In this document: piece by piece, positions 33,386-43,844 of the stretch
Position numbering within the stretch: the first letter of the stretch is position 1
Layout of the letters: each line of letters opens with the position of its first letter
NCBI GenBank assembly: GCA_018806915.1
Contig: JAGKQI010000088.1
Span: forward strand, 806,001-870,000
DNA length: 64,000 nucleotides
Direction of reading: 5' to 3'
Source of the DNA: Phytophthora colocasiae
Lineage: Eukaryota > Oomycota > Peronosporomycetes > Peronosporales > Peronosporaceae
Program-made: the position numbers and the translations under genes
Notes under the pieces: generated by a model
What the model was told of the DNA's origin: nothing
Databases searched by the model: none
Seen by the model: the letters and a program-made list of their open reading frames with translations, nothing else

Positions 33386-34916
33386 CTACGACTGGTAAGT
33401 CGTAATCAGCTCTTCCTTCTGTAGTTTGATCCGGGTATTGTTTTCTCGCCCACTCAACGAAGCCTTGTCAAATGTATCAGCTTCATGTCTGTCTCGGTAG
33501 AGAATTTTCTCGTTGACAGTGACTTGACCTCCAAACTGTACAGAATGCTCACTGGGGTAGTACACCTTACACCCAAGTTGTCCCTCTCGAAAACCCAGTA
33601 CAAATCCCACCCTGCAATTGTCAGCGAACTTATGTCTTGCCGCTCCGACCTTGGTGTGCACGTAAGCTAGTGCCCCAAACTTTCTCAAGTGGTGAATGTC
33701 CGGTGTTCTCTCCCACATCGCCACGTAAGGAATGCCTTCTATCGCACTCGAATACGATCTGTTCTTGATATATGCCGCGTAATACAACGCATCTACCCAG
33801 AACGAAGTAGGAAATCCAGACTCCTTCATCATTGATTTCATCATCCCGACGATAGTCTGGTGACTTCTTTCAACCATGTTCAGCCGCGAGGTATTGGGTG
33901 GAGTCGCCGTATTCGTTATTCCTTGAGATCTGTACCAATCTACGATCTCTTCGTTGATAAATTCCCCCCTCCATCGGAAAAGATCTCCTTCACTCGGTCT
34001 TGTGACCACTGTCTATCTGCCCACGACACGTATCTCTTCATCAGCACATTTATCTCTTGTGTCAGTTTCGTCTTAACTGGATACACGGTCAAATAGCGAG
34101 TATGCGCGTCCATAATGGCCAGTACTGCTCTAAAGCGAGTACAATTGTAATTCTTCGGTGGGAAAAAAAGATCAGCAAATACTAGTTGGTTCCTCTTCTT
34201 GATGCCACGGTCAAGCTGCTTCATCGGTGTTTTCGCTCTCTGTTTTCCGAGCTGACACACCTCACACATGTCAAACTGCCGCTTGTGCAGTGCCATGCCT
34301 TTCACCATACACTCATCCGCCATTTTCTTGACGAATTGTGGGCACAGATGACCTAAACGATCATGCCACGTCTTCAAATCTGCAACGCCATCGCTCAGCG
34401 CAACATTAACCACACTGCCAGGCTCGTCATCCAGATCTGCATCTGCAAGAAAGTTGTTCTTGGCTTCGAAGATCCACAGACCTGAACGATGTATATCCGC
34501 CTTCAGTGCACACACGCCGTTCTTACTCAGCGAATAGCGTTTGTTAGCGTTGTCATACGCCACGTCAAAGCCTTGCTCATGTGCCTTGGACTGGGATAGC
34601 AGGTTCTGATGCTCTGGGGAGAAAAATACGTTCTCCAGTCGGAGCAAAACGACCTCCTCGTCCACCTTTACCCACAAGTCCACAGTACCGACTCCAACAG
34701 GAACTGCAGAGCCACAATACCCTCGTACAATCGCTCGCTGTTGCTCAGTGGCTGAAAGGTCTCGATACGTGGCAAAGTACCGTTTGTCTCCTACAAGGTG
34801 TCGATTGGCAGCACAGTCGAAGATCCATCGCCCAGACGAGTACTCTGGTTGATTCTTCTCATCGACGGCTAAAGTTGATTCCTGGTCTTCGTTTGATCCT
34901 CGAGTCTCGTCCGTAG
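33386..34916 (-). pseudogene. Copia array copy A, protease and integrase
   Basis: Frame continuing from the gag region: protease-like WIFDCAANRHLVGD (an atypical DCA in place of DSG), GAG-pre-integrase WHDRLGHLCPQFVKK, CEVCQLGKQ (zinc-binding Cys pair), core FADLF and VLAIMDAHTRYLTVYPVKTK. A frameshift at about 33960 inside IFSDGGG separates the catalytic centre; the rest (GEFINEEIVDWYRS, NMVERSHQTIVGMM) follows at 34009-33386. A one-base difference from copy B near 33450 changes the C-terminal tail. Confidence 0.85.
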
Positions 34917-34937
34917 CACAATCTCTGCTTACGGTGA

Positions 34938-35953
34938 TTAGCCCAGTGCCTTCTCCATCATGTTGATCTCCACTTTTGCTAGCATTTGGACAGTTCTTCT
35001 TGATATGTCCCGGCTAATGACATCCATAGCGGTTTCTTTCGCCGCGATCTCGGTAGTGTTGCTGGGCTCTCTCTTGGCGCTTTCCATTTCCACCACTAGA
35101 GTCCCCAGAAGTATCTCCACTGGTGTTGTCTTTACTCGCAGCATTAGACCCACTGCGTGATGCACCTCCAGACCCACTGTTGGCTGGCTCGTTTTGGCTG
35201 TGACTTTGTGCGGTTGGAGGCCGTTTCCCTCCTTTTCCACCTCGTTGGTCTCCTTGGTTCTGGTCTCGACGGGTGTTCGCCATCCTCTCAACTTGAGAGT
35301 TCCTGTCTAAGGTGAGGATCATCGCCCTAGCTTCTTCAGGAGTACTTAGTGTCTGCGTTCCTCCCAGGAACATCAGCGTCTGTAACTGCTGGTAGTCGAC
35401 ATCGGCCGGATCATTAGATCCACCATCCAAACGTCGCTCACATCCGCGTCCAACGCCGCTAGCTGCTCTCGCAGAGACATCATATATGACAGGTGATTCT
35501 CGACATCAGCTCCTGGACGACATGACGCAATCTCCAGTTTGTTGCACAGCGTTCGTTGCGTGTACAGCCGTGTCGTGGATTTTCCCCTTCGAATCGTTTA
35601 CAGAGGTAGTCTCACATCTCCGCACCCGAGTCGTACCGCATCACTTGTCTAGCCAACGTACAAGAAAGTGAGCTTGAAAGTATCATTCCAAGAAGTCGGT
35701 CTTGACGAAGAAACTTCAACTGGTCTTGCCGAGCCACTATGTCGCCAACTACGATACTTTTATCGCAGATAGCATTCATGGTCCATTCGTGCTCCTCGAC
35801 TTGGTAGCACATGAGATATCGACTCATCTGGCGCTTGTACAGTTGCCAGCCCCGCCCATTCCAATTCACAGGACACCCCTCCTGATTCCACTCCACATCC
35901 GGAGGTCTTCCTGACGATGCTAAATTCGTTGCCATCCGAGTCGTTGGGCTCAT
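34938..35953 (-). pseudogene. Copia array copy A, gag
   Basis: N-terminal gag from 35953 (MATNLASSGRPP probably the true start, since the first six codons overlap the primer-binding region) with WQLYKRQMSRYL, frameshift between 35612 and 35430, then LQTLMFLGGTQTL and a Gly/Ser/Asn-rich basic tail ending in RNRYGCH, TAG (35016-35014), PGHIKKNC. The stop lies inside the CX2C...H...C zinc knuckle. Confidence 0.8.
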
Positions 35954-35958
35954 ATCCC

Positions 35959-36206
35959 TGTTATGAAGTCGCTCTCTTCCTGAACAAAACCTTTATTCAC
36001 GGCTTATCCTCTTGACTTCCTCTGTGCTCTCCTGCGCAGCTTCGACTCTGAGGTTGCTAACCAACCTCTCCTTCCTAACATGCACGATAGTCGCTCGCAG
36101 CTCCTGTAGATCTTGTTCAACCCCCTTCGCAGTTCTCACCAGCCTCGGTTGACACTGCATCGTCATTCTTGCTACCAGCAACCTGAAAATGAGCAGAGTC
36201 GCAACA
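35959..36206 (-). repeat. Copia array LTR 2 (shared, central)
   Basis: 248 bp; serves as 5' LTR of copy A and 3' LTR of copy B. No CAATT on either side. Confidence 0.93.
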
Positions 36207-36241
36207 TGCCGCCCTCCGAAGACAATTCTGCTTCGGAATCC

Positions 36242-37544
36242 TCACTTCCCTCGTTTATTCGCCTCACTGAATGCAGCTCGTCGTAACTCCCGATGTGTAG
36301 CTTGCACATCAGGGCGCATATTAATCATCTTCGTCAACTGGCTAATTTTCATCGAGTTCAGCGGTTTAGCGAATAGGTCCGCAGGATTTTCGCCTCCATC
36401 CACCTTCCGCAACTTCACAGCTCCCTGTGCAGATTGTTCTCGCACGTAGTGATATCTTAGCTCAATGTGTCGCGTCTTTCGGCTATAGGTAGGATGATCT
36501 GCTAGTACCAACGCCGCTTGATTGTCAACACCCAAATCAAACTTCACAAGGTAATTAGGCACGATCTCCAGCAAAATATTGGTCAAAGCTCGTCCTTCTT
36601 GGCACGCTTCACAAGGGGCTACGTATTCAGCTTCAGCTGTACTTTGAGCCACCACACTCTGCCGACGCGCTGCCCAAGCAACAGGTCCTCCAGCCACCAC
36701 CATGACGTATCCGGTAATGCTCTTACGGGTATCTGGACAATTTCCAGTCGGCGTCACAAAATCCGTTCTCGCCACCTTGTTTCCCAAAGTAGATGCCTCG
36801 TTCTTGTGTTGCTGCGAGATACCGAAGCACTCTTTTTACTGCTCTACCGTGAGATTTATTTGGCTTCTCAATAAATCTGCTCAAATACCCAACACAATAA
36901 GCCAAGTCAGGACGTGTACTCGTAGCGAGGTACATTAGTGACCCAATAGCAGCTCGATAGGAAATTCCGGGTTCTTCGTCTGCGTCAACAGCACTCTTCA
37001 GCTTCAAGTTCGTCTCCATAGGTGACCGGCTACCATGCGCACTCCCAAACCCAAATCGCTCGAGAACTTCCTTTGCGTATTTTGACTGGTGGAGAAACAT
37101 CCCATGTTTATCAGCCTCTACTTGAATACCCAAGTAGTTGTGCAACCGTCCTTGGTCCTTAATCCCGTAGCTCTGGTTCAGCTCCTCGAAGAACTTCTTC
37201 TTCCAGTCCTCATCGTTTGTCCCACACACCAAGTCATCAACGTACACGAGAAGAATCGCGGCAACTCCGCCCTTCTTCCTGTACGAGTACAAACATGGCA
37301 CCGTAGTACTCTGTTGCCATCCACGCTCTGTCAGCCAAGTGTGCAGTTCATCATTCCATTCTTTGCCACTTTGGTGCAGTCCATACAGTGCATTTTTCAC
37401 TTGTACACCCACCCTTTATCAATAGGGAATCCTGCAATTCTCCGAATGTAGTGAACTATCTTGAGCTTCGCGTTCAAGTATGCCGTGTTGATATCACACG
37501 CGAAGGGATCAAGATTCAGCAAAACACATAGTGCCACAAACAGT
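36242..37544 (-). pseudogene. Copia array copy B, reverse transcriptase C-part and RNase H
   Basis: Same content as copy A. An additional 2-base deletion near 36744 (TTTCCAGTCGG versus TTTCCCCAGTCGG in copy A) splits the RNase H after FCDADW. The YVDD centre is at about 37237. Confidence 0.88.
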
Positions 37545-38110
37545 CAAAATGAATACATTCTGGCTACCGGAGAGAAAATCTCATCAACAAAGAAATCAAT
37601 TCCAGGTTCTTGGCGATCACCTCTGGCACACAGTCGAGGACGGAAACGAGTAATTTCTCCAGTATCATTCGTCTTCACTTGGTACCGCCACATCGTACCC
37701 AGCGCCTTCTTGCCTTCAGGAACTTCTGTTTCAGGTACTAGTTCGAGGACATCTTTCTCGACCATGGCAGCTATCTCCCGCTCCATACCCTTCCACCATT
37801 CTTGACTTTGTGGTGATTCCATTGCTTCCTTGAATGACCGCGGCAGCTTTACTTCAGACGCATGCCACTCATGGACTCGATCTTTGTTTTGCTCGGACAG
37901 TACTGTCACGTACGCGAGAGCAGCAAATACAGCAAATCCCATGTCGTCCAACTCGCTTGGCGTCTCTGGCACGTCAACTTCGACAAGACCAGTCTTCCGT
38001 TCATGTTCAGCAGGAGGTTCTGAGCTCTGGTGTTCTTCTGAAACTTCCAACACCAAATTCTCCGTCATTTTAGGAGGTTCTCGTCTTAGCCAACTCGCTT
38101 CTCGCTGCAC
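37545..38110 (-). pseudogene. Copia array copy B, reverse transcriptase N-part
   Basis: 188 codons identical to copy A in translation, ending in the same TGA. Confidence 0.85.
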
Positions 38111-38165
38111 CTCATCATCTCTCTTGGGGCTTGTCGTCGTCGTACTTTGTTCCGGTATTTCACCT

Positions 38166-39704
38166 TTACGCCCCTACGACTGGTAAGTCGTAATCAGCTC
38201 TTCCTTCTGTAGTTTGATCCGGGTATTGTTTTCTCGCCCACTCCAACGAAGCCTTGTCAAATGTATCAGCTTCATGTCTGTCTCGGTAGAGAATTTTCTC
38301 GTTGACAGTGACTTGACCTCCAAACTGTACAGAATGCTCACTGGGGTAGTACACCTTACACCCAAGTTGTCCCTCTCGAAAACCCAGTACAAATCCCACC
38401 CTGCAATTGTCAGCGAACTTATGTCTTGCCGCTCCGACCTTGGTGTGCACGTAAGCTAGTGCCCCAAACTTTCTCAAGTGGTGAATGTCCGGTGTTCTCT
38501 CCCACATCGCCACGTAAGGAATGCCTTCTATCGCACTCGAATACGATCTGTTCTTGATATATGCCGCGTAATACAACGCATCTACCCAGAACGAAGTAGG
38601 AAATCCAGACTCCTTCATCATTGATTTCATCATCCCGACGATAGTCTGGTGACTTCTTTCAACCATGTTCAGCCGCGAGGTATTGGGTGGAGTCGCCGTA
38701 TTCGTTATTCCTTGAGATCTGTACCAATCTACGATCTCTTCGTTGATAAATTCCCCCCTCCATCGGAAAAGATCTCCTTCACTCGGTCTTGTGACCACTG
38801 TCTATCTGCCCACGACACGTATCTCTTCATCAGCACATTTATCTCTTGTGTCAGTTTCGTCTTAACTGGATACACGGTCAAATAGCGAGTATGCGCGTCC
38901 ATAATGGCCAGTACTGCTCTAAAGCGAGTACAATTGTAATTCTTCGGTGGGAAAAAAAAGATCAGCAAATACTAGTTGGTTCCTCTTCTTGATGCCACGG
39001 TCAAGCTGCTTCATCGGTGTTTTCGCTCTCTGTTTTCCGAGCTGACACACCTCACACATGTCAAACTGCCGCTTGTGCAGTGCCATGCCTTTCACCATAC
39101 ACTCATCCGCCATTTTCTTGACGAATTGTGGGCACAGATGACCTAAACGATCATGCCACGTCTTCAAATCTGCAACGCCATCGCTCAGCGCAACATTAAC
39201 CACACTGCCAGGCTCGTCATCCAGATCTGCATCTGCAAGAAAGTTGTTCTTGGCTTCGAAGATCCACAGACCTGAACGATGTATATCCGCCTTCAGTGCA
39301 CACACGCCGTTCTTACTCAGCGAATAGCGTTTGTTAGCGTTGTCATACGCCACGTCAAAGCCTTGCTCATGTGCCTTGGACTGGGATAGCAGGTTCTGAT
39401 GCTCTGGGAGAAAATACGTTCTCCAGTCGGAGCAAAACGACCTCCTCGTCCACCTTTACCCACAAGTCCACAGTACCGACTCCAACAGGAACTGCAGAGC
39501 CACAATACCCTCGTACAATCGCTCGCTGTTGCTCAGTGGCTGAAAGGTCTCGATACGTGGCAAAGTACCGTTTGTCTCCTACAAGGTGTCGATTGGCAGC
39601 ACAGTCGAAGATCCATCGCCCAGACGAGTACTCTGGTTGATTCTTCTCATCGACGGCTAAAGTTGATTCCTGGTCTTCGTTTGATCCTCGAGTCTCGTCC
39701 GTAG
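38166..39704 (-). pseudogene. Copia array copy B, protease and integrase
   Basis: Same domains and same frameshift in SDGGG as copy A. Copy-specific indels lie in homopolymers: an extra A near 38955, a 2-base loss near 39410 (TCTGGGAGAAAATACG versus TCTGGGGAGAAAAATACG) and one extra C near 38243. Confidence 0.85.
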
Positions 39705-39725
39705 CACAATCTCTGCTTACGGTGA

Positions 39726-40742
39726 TTAGCCCAGTGCCTTCTCCATCATGTTGATCTCCACTTTTGCTAGCATTTGGACAGTTCTTCTTGATATGTCCCG
39801 GCTAATGACATCCATAGCGGTTTCTTTCGCCGCGATCTCGGTAGTGTTGCTGGGCTCTCTCTTGGCGCTTTCCATTTCCACCACTAGAGTCCCCAGAAGT
39901 ATCTCCACTGGTGTTGTCTTTACTCGCAGCATTAGACCCACTGCGTGATGCACCTCCAGACCCACTGTTGGCTGGCTCGTTTTGGCTGTGACTTTGTGCG
40001 GTTGGAGGCCGTTTCCCTCCTTTTCCACCTCGTTGGTCTCCTTGGTTCTGGTCTCGACGGGTGTTCGCCATCCTCTCAACTTGAGAGTTCCTGTCTAAGG
40101 TGAGGATCATCGCCCTAGCTTCTTCAGGAGTACTTAGTGTCTGCGTTCCTCCCAGGAACATCAGCGTCTGTAACTGCTGGTAGTCGACATCGGCCGGATC
40201 ATTAGATCCACCATCCAAACGTCGCTCACATCCGCGTCCAACGCCGCTAGCTGCTCTCGCAGAGACATCATATATGACAGGTGATTCTCGACATCAGCTC
40301 CTGGACGACATGACGCAATCTCCAGTTTGTTGCACAGCGTTCGTTGCGTGTACAGCCGTGTCGTGGGATTTTCCCCTTCGAATCGTTTACAGAGGTAGTC
40401 TCACATCTCCGCACCCGAGTCGTACCGCATCACTTGTCTAGCCAACGTACAAGAAAGTGAGCTTGAAAGTATCATTCCAAGAAGTCGGTCTTGACGAAGA
40501 AACTTCAACTGGTCTTGCCGAGCCACTATGTCGCCAACTACGATACTTTTATCGCAGATAGCATTCATGGTCCATTCGTGCTCCTCGACTTGGTAGCACA
40601 TGAGATATCGACTCATCTGGCGCTTGTACAGTTGCCAGCCCCGCCCATTCCAATTCACAGGACACCCCTCCTGATTCCACTCCACATCCGGAGGTCTTCC
40701 TGACGATGCTAAATTCGTTGCCATCCGAGTCGTTGGGCTCAT
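39726..40742 (-). pseudogene. Copia array copy B, gag
   Basis: Same gag with the same frameshift and the same TAG in the zinc knuckle (39804-39802) as copy A; one extra G near 40367. Confidence 0.8.
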
Positions 40743-40747
40743 ATCCC

Positions 40748-40995
40748 TGTTATGAAGTCGCTCTCTTCCTGAACAAAACCTTTATTCACGGCTTATCCTC
40801 TTGACTTCCTCTGTGCTCTCCTGCGCAGCTTCGACTCTGAGGTTGCTAACCAACCTCTCCTTCCTAACATGCACGATAGTCGCTCGCAGCTCCTGTAGAT
40901 CTTGTTCAACCCCCTTCGCAGTTCTCACCAGCCTCGGTTGACACTGCATCGTCATTCTTGCTACCAGCAACCTGAAAATGAGCAGAGTTGCAACA
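40748..40995 (-). repeat. Copia array LTR 3 (5' terminal)
   Basis: 248 bp; one visible difference from the others (GAGTTGCAACA versus GAGTCGCAACA at its right end). Confidence 0.93.
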
Positions 40996-41041
40996 CAATT
41001 CGTGCTCTTACATTGTACTTGTAGTACAGGGTCATTTATCG

Positions 41042-41262
41042 CAACGAACAAAGTTGAATAGGATCGGATGATAATGAAAGCATTTTCCTAGAGAGGACAA
41101 CCGGAGCACAGCGGAGGTCTGTCAGGGGACGGCGCGTAGGCCGGAGTAGATTCCGAAACAAGAACTTGCAATTTAATCCGCGCGGGATCCTTGCGCGAAG
41201 TTGGCGCCGCGCAACAAGACACCAAATCATTACCCTCCAATCATATTCGACTTTGTTCGTTG
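41042..41262. mobile_element. MITE-like 221-bp element
   Basis: Left end CAACGAACAAAGTTGAATA and the complement of the right end CAACGAACAAAGTCGAATA match; the inverted repeat continues imperfectly for about 35 bp (ATGATAATGA / AGGGTAATGA). It has no coding capacity that I trust. A target duplication was not identified, so the superfamily is unknown. Confidence 0.6.
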
Positions 41263-41476
41263 TGGATTCTGGTGATAAATCCGTAGTATTAGCTGTACTG
41301 GCAACTTGTACAGCTAATCCTCCCATCTTATATTGTACTACTTCATCATTCAGCGAAACAATACTGTAGTACATGTGCATGTTATCAAAATATTGCATAT
41401 AGTACATGTATACTTGCTTCAGTACTATTGGTGTTGAACTTTGTTTTTCAAAAATAATATGAAAATCGCATATCAG

Positions 41477-43679
41477 TTACCAGCACTTGTTTGCTTCCAC
41501 AATTTGCTTGCCCTTCTTGAGCGTAGACAACTCGGCGACCAACTGCTGACGACGAACTGCTTTGTCATCACTTTGTCGTAGAAGATTGTTCACGTGTTCA
41601 TCCGTTGCAGCACCGACCAACTCCTTCTCCATCTCACGCAAAAACGAATCGAGGACCAATCCATTGAGCTTCATAGGCACTAGATCGACGAACCGATGTG
41701 AAGCCACTTCCAGATACGCCCGTAGTGCAACTTCCATCTCCAGTACTTCTCGATCGTCGGAAGACATGGCGAATGGCCCCACTGAAACCTTTTCGATCGC
41801 TCTTGTGACAGCCGCAAGGGATACCAACCCGTGTTTATCCCCAAGCGGAAGAGAGGCTTCCAATTGAGCATGCAAAGCACGTTGACGAAGTCTGTCCAGA
41901 TCCTCATACAAGCGCTGGTCTTGAGTGTACGGTCGATTTTCGTATTGTAGCAGCAGTTTCAGTTCTCGGTCAGCAGCTTCCTTCAACGCATCCAGCACTC
42001 GGTCAGTTGTCACTTTAAAGAACTGCTCGACGAGGATATCGGTGCTGGATAAAAGCATCGAGATGATGAGGTGCGAAGCTGATCTCGTCTGAGTATAATA
42101 GTGCTCCAGAAGGCGGAAAGTAGGTTTCTCCCATTTACTCACACTCCGCTGCACACAACCGCAAAAAATCTGGTAAGAAGGGAATATAGCGAGCTCGTCG
42201 CCGCGCTTGGATAAACTGCTTCAGCGACAGAAACGCACCATCCTGACCTGAACGATTTCCTTCCGGCGCAAAACTCCAACGTGAAGATCCCAGCCAATTC
42301 TGCTGGGGTAACTCCTAACACAAAACATCGGTACCATTCGTCTCCATCACTTTGCACGTCACTGATTCTTGATCCAGTTGCACGACAACTCTGTCGCCCA
42401 CTGCTACAGACTTTTGGTTCGTGGATTGATCATCAACACTTGAACTCGAGTTCGTCGGTGATAAACAAAATCCGAGAATGTCCTCAGCTATAGTCGCCTC
42501 AATCTCCACCCGAAAGATGGCATCTTTCTGTCGCAACAGAGCTCTCAAGCGTGCATCAGGTGAAACTGAGTTCAATGCAACTGGCGATAATAGTCCATAC
42601 TGTCCAGTCATTGTCGCTTCCATCAGACGCAGATACTGATTCATCCACTTCCCAAACTGCTGGCGCGGAGATTCCAACGGCATCAGACTCGATAGCAACT
42701 TCTGCGTCTCCGCCATGCGGGAACTGATCTCCATGATCACTTTCGGCAGTGAACGACGGATATTATCCTGTAGAATCGACACCAATCTCTCCGTCAAATT
42801 CGGTACACCCCACAAGTGACTTGGCAAACGGCGCCAGTACTCGTGTTGACTAAAGAACGTCGTCTCGTTCGCCAATCCCTTCTCGATACTCGTCCCTTTA
42901 GTCAATTCACGTTGACTACGACACTTGACAGCATGATACCCTTGATGCATCTTCTTCTTCCTGTTCAACAGAAGCTCATGCACTGCTAGTTCAGCCCCAG
43001 CATCCACTAGATCCACCTTGGTCACCACTGCAATCGTTCGAGTGCCATTCGGATCAGCTTGTTGCGCTGCCTGCAAGATCTCCGTGTTGTGCATGTCCAC
43101 ATTGGCTGGTACAACAGCGATGATCACAGTGCGTTCCTGCTGCATGTAGTGATCCACCATCTGCCGAACTCTCGGAATGATGTCTTGATCCTCGTGGTCT
43201 CCCACAGAACGAACCAGCCCAGGTAGATCTGTAAGCGTGAGGTTGGGTAGCTCCGGTCCGCACATCTCGATCACAATCTGATCGTCACTGATGTACTGAC
43301 CTTCAGCGATGAGGTTGTTTGTGAGCTTCGTGATGGCATCTGGGACGTCTTCCAGTCGATTCAAGTCCTCACCTTCATCGTTTGAATTGCCATTCGACTG
43401 AAATCGAACAAGTCGAACATTACCACGGAAATTGTCGGCACGGGTGAGAACAAGTTGTGTCGGGCATCTCGTAGTCAGTTGGTCGTTGCACGGGAAGGAA
43501 ACACCAGACAATGCCGACAAGAGGGACGATTTGCCACTGGAAGTGTCGCCCATGACCACAATCTGCGGCAGCTCGATATACTGGCCGAGACCAATATTGC
43601 GAAGCTCATCGATTAAGGTTCGCTCTTTCTCACATGACCGAAGACGTTCCAATAGCCCGTCAGTTCTATTGAACGCCAT
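41477..43679 (-). pseudogene. Dynamin-family GTPase, reading frame broken in the stalk
   Basis: Start MAFNRTDGLLERL at 43679. The GTPase domain is complete: GDTSSGKSS (P-loop), a switch Thr in RCPTQL, DLPGL (G3), TKVD (G4). The stalk and GTPase effector domain follow (ISMLLSSTDILVEQFFKVTT, LREMEKELVGAATDE). Known role: membrane fission or remodelling by GTP-driven assembly; no PH or transmembrane segment is seen, so it is closer to Mx/soluble dynamin-like proteins. The first frame stops at 42315, about 50 residues of stalk (SLKQFIQARRRARYIPFLPD) lie in another frame and the rest (42154-41477) in a third. No GT-AG intron joins them, so two frameshifts or sequencing errors are likely. Confidence 0.8.
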
Positions 43680-43844
43680 GTCTTCAGTTGGATACTTGGA
43701 TAATGAACGGGGCCGCGGAAATGTACAGGGATATCGACGCACGCCTGCACTCGTTAGACCAAAAGATTTCTGGGAACAGTGAGTATCAAGTACAACAGTG
43801 GCAAATGTATTGCGAATACAAACATTGTTTGAGGCTCGACCAGT

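Larger units (their letters stand above)
31164..41000 (-). mobile_element. Tandem Copia array: LTR-int-LTR-int-LTR with one CAATT duplication
   Basis: Three 248-bp LTRs (31169-31416, 35959-36206, 40748-40995) separate two internal regions of 4,542 and 4,541 bp. CAATT flanks the whole array (31164-31168, 40996-41000), while the middle LTR has no such duplication around it. Both internal regions are on the minus strand and nearly identical, and both carry the same stops and frameshifts. This is best explained by one insertion of an element followed by unequal LTR-LTR recombination; an assembly duplication is the alternative. Confidence 0.92.

Noticed and set aside
41036..41407. 123-codon minus-strand frame
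   Set aside because: It runs through the terminal repeats of the MITE-like element and has no recognisable domain.
42139..42330. An intron to join the dynamin frames
   Set aside because: GT and AG candidates near 42330-42310 and 42150 give introns too short or leave the conserved stalk residues out of frame.
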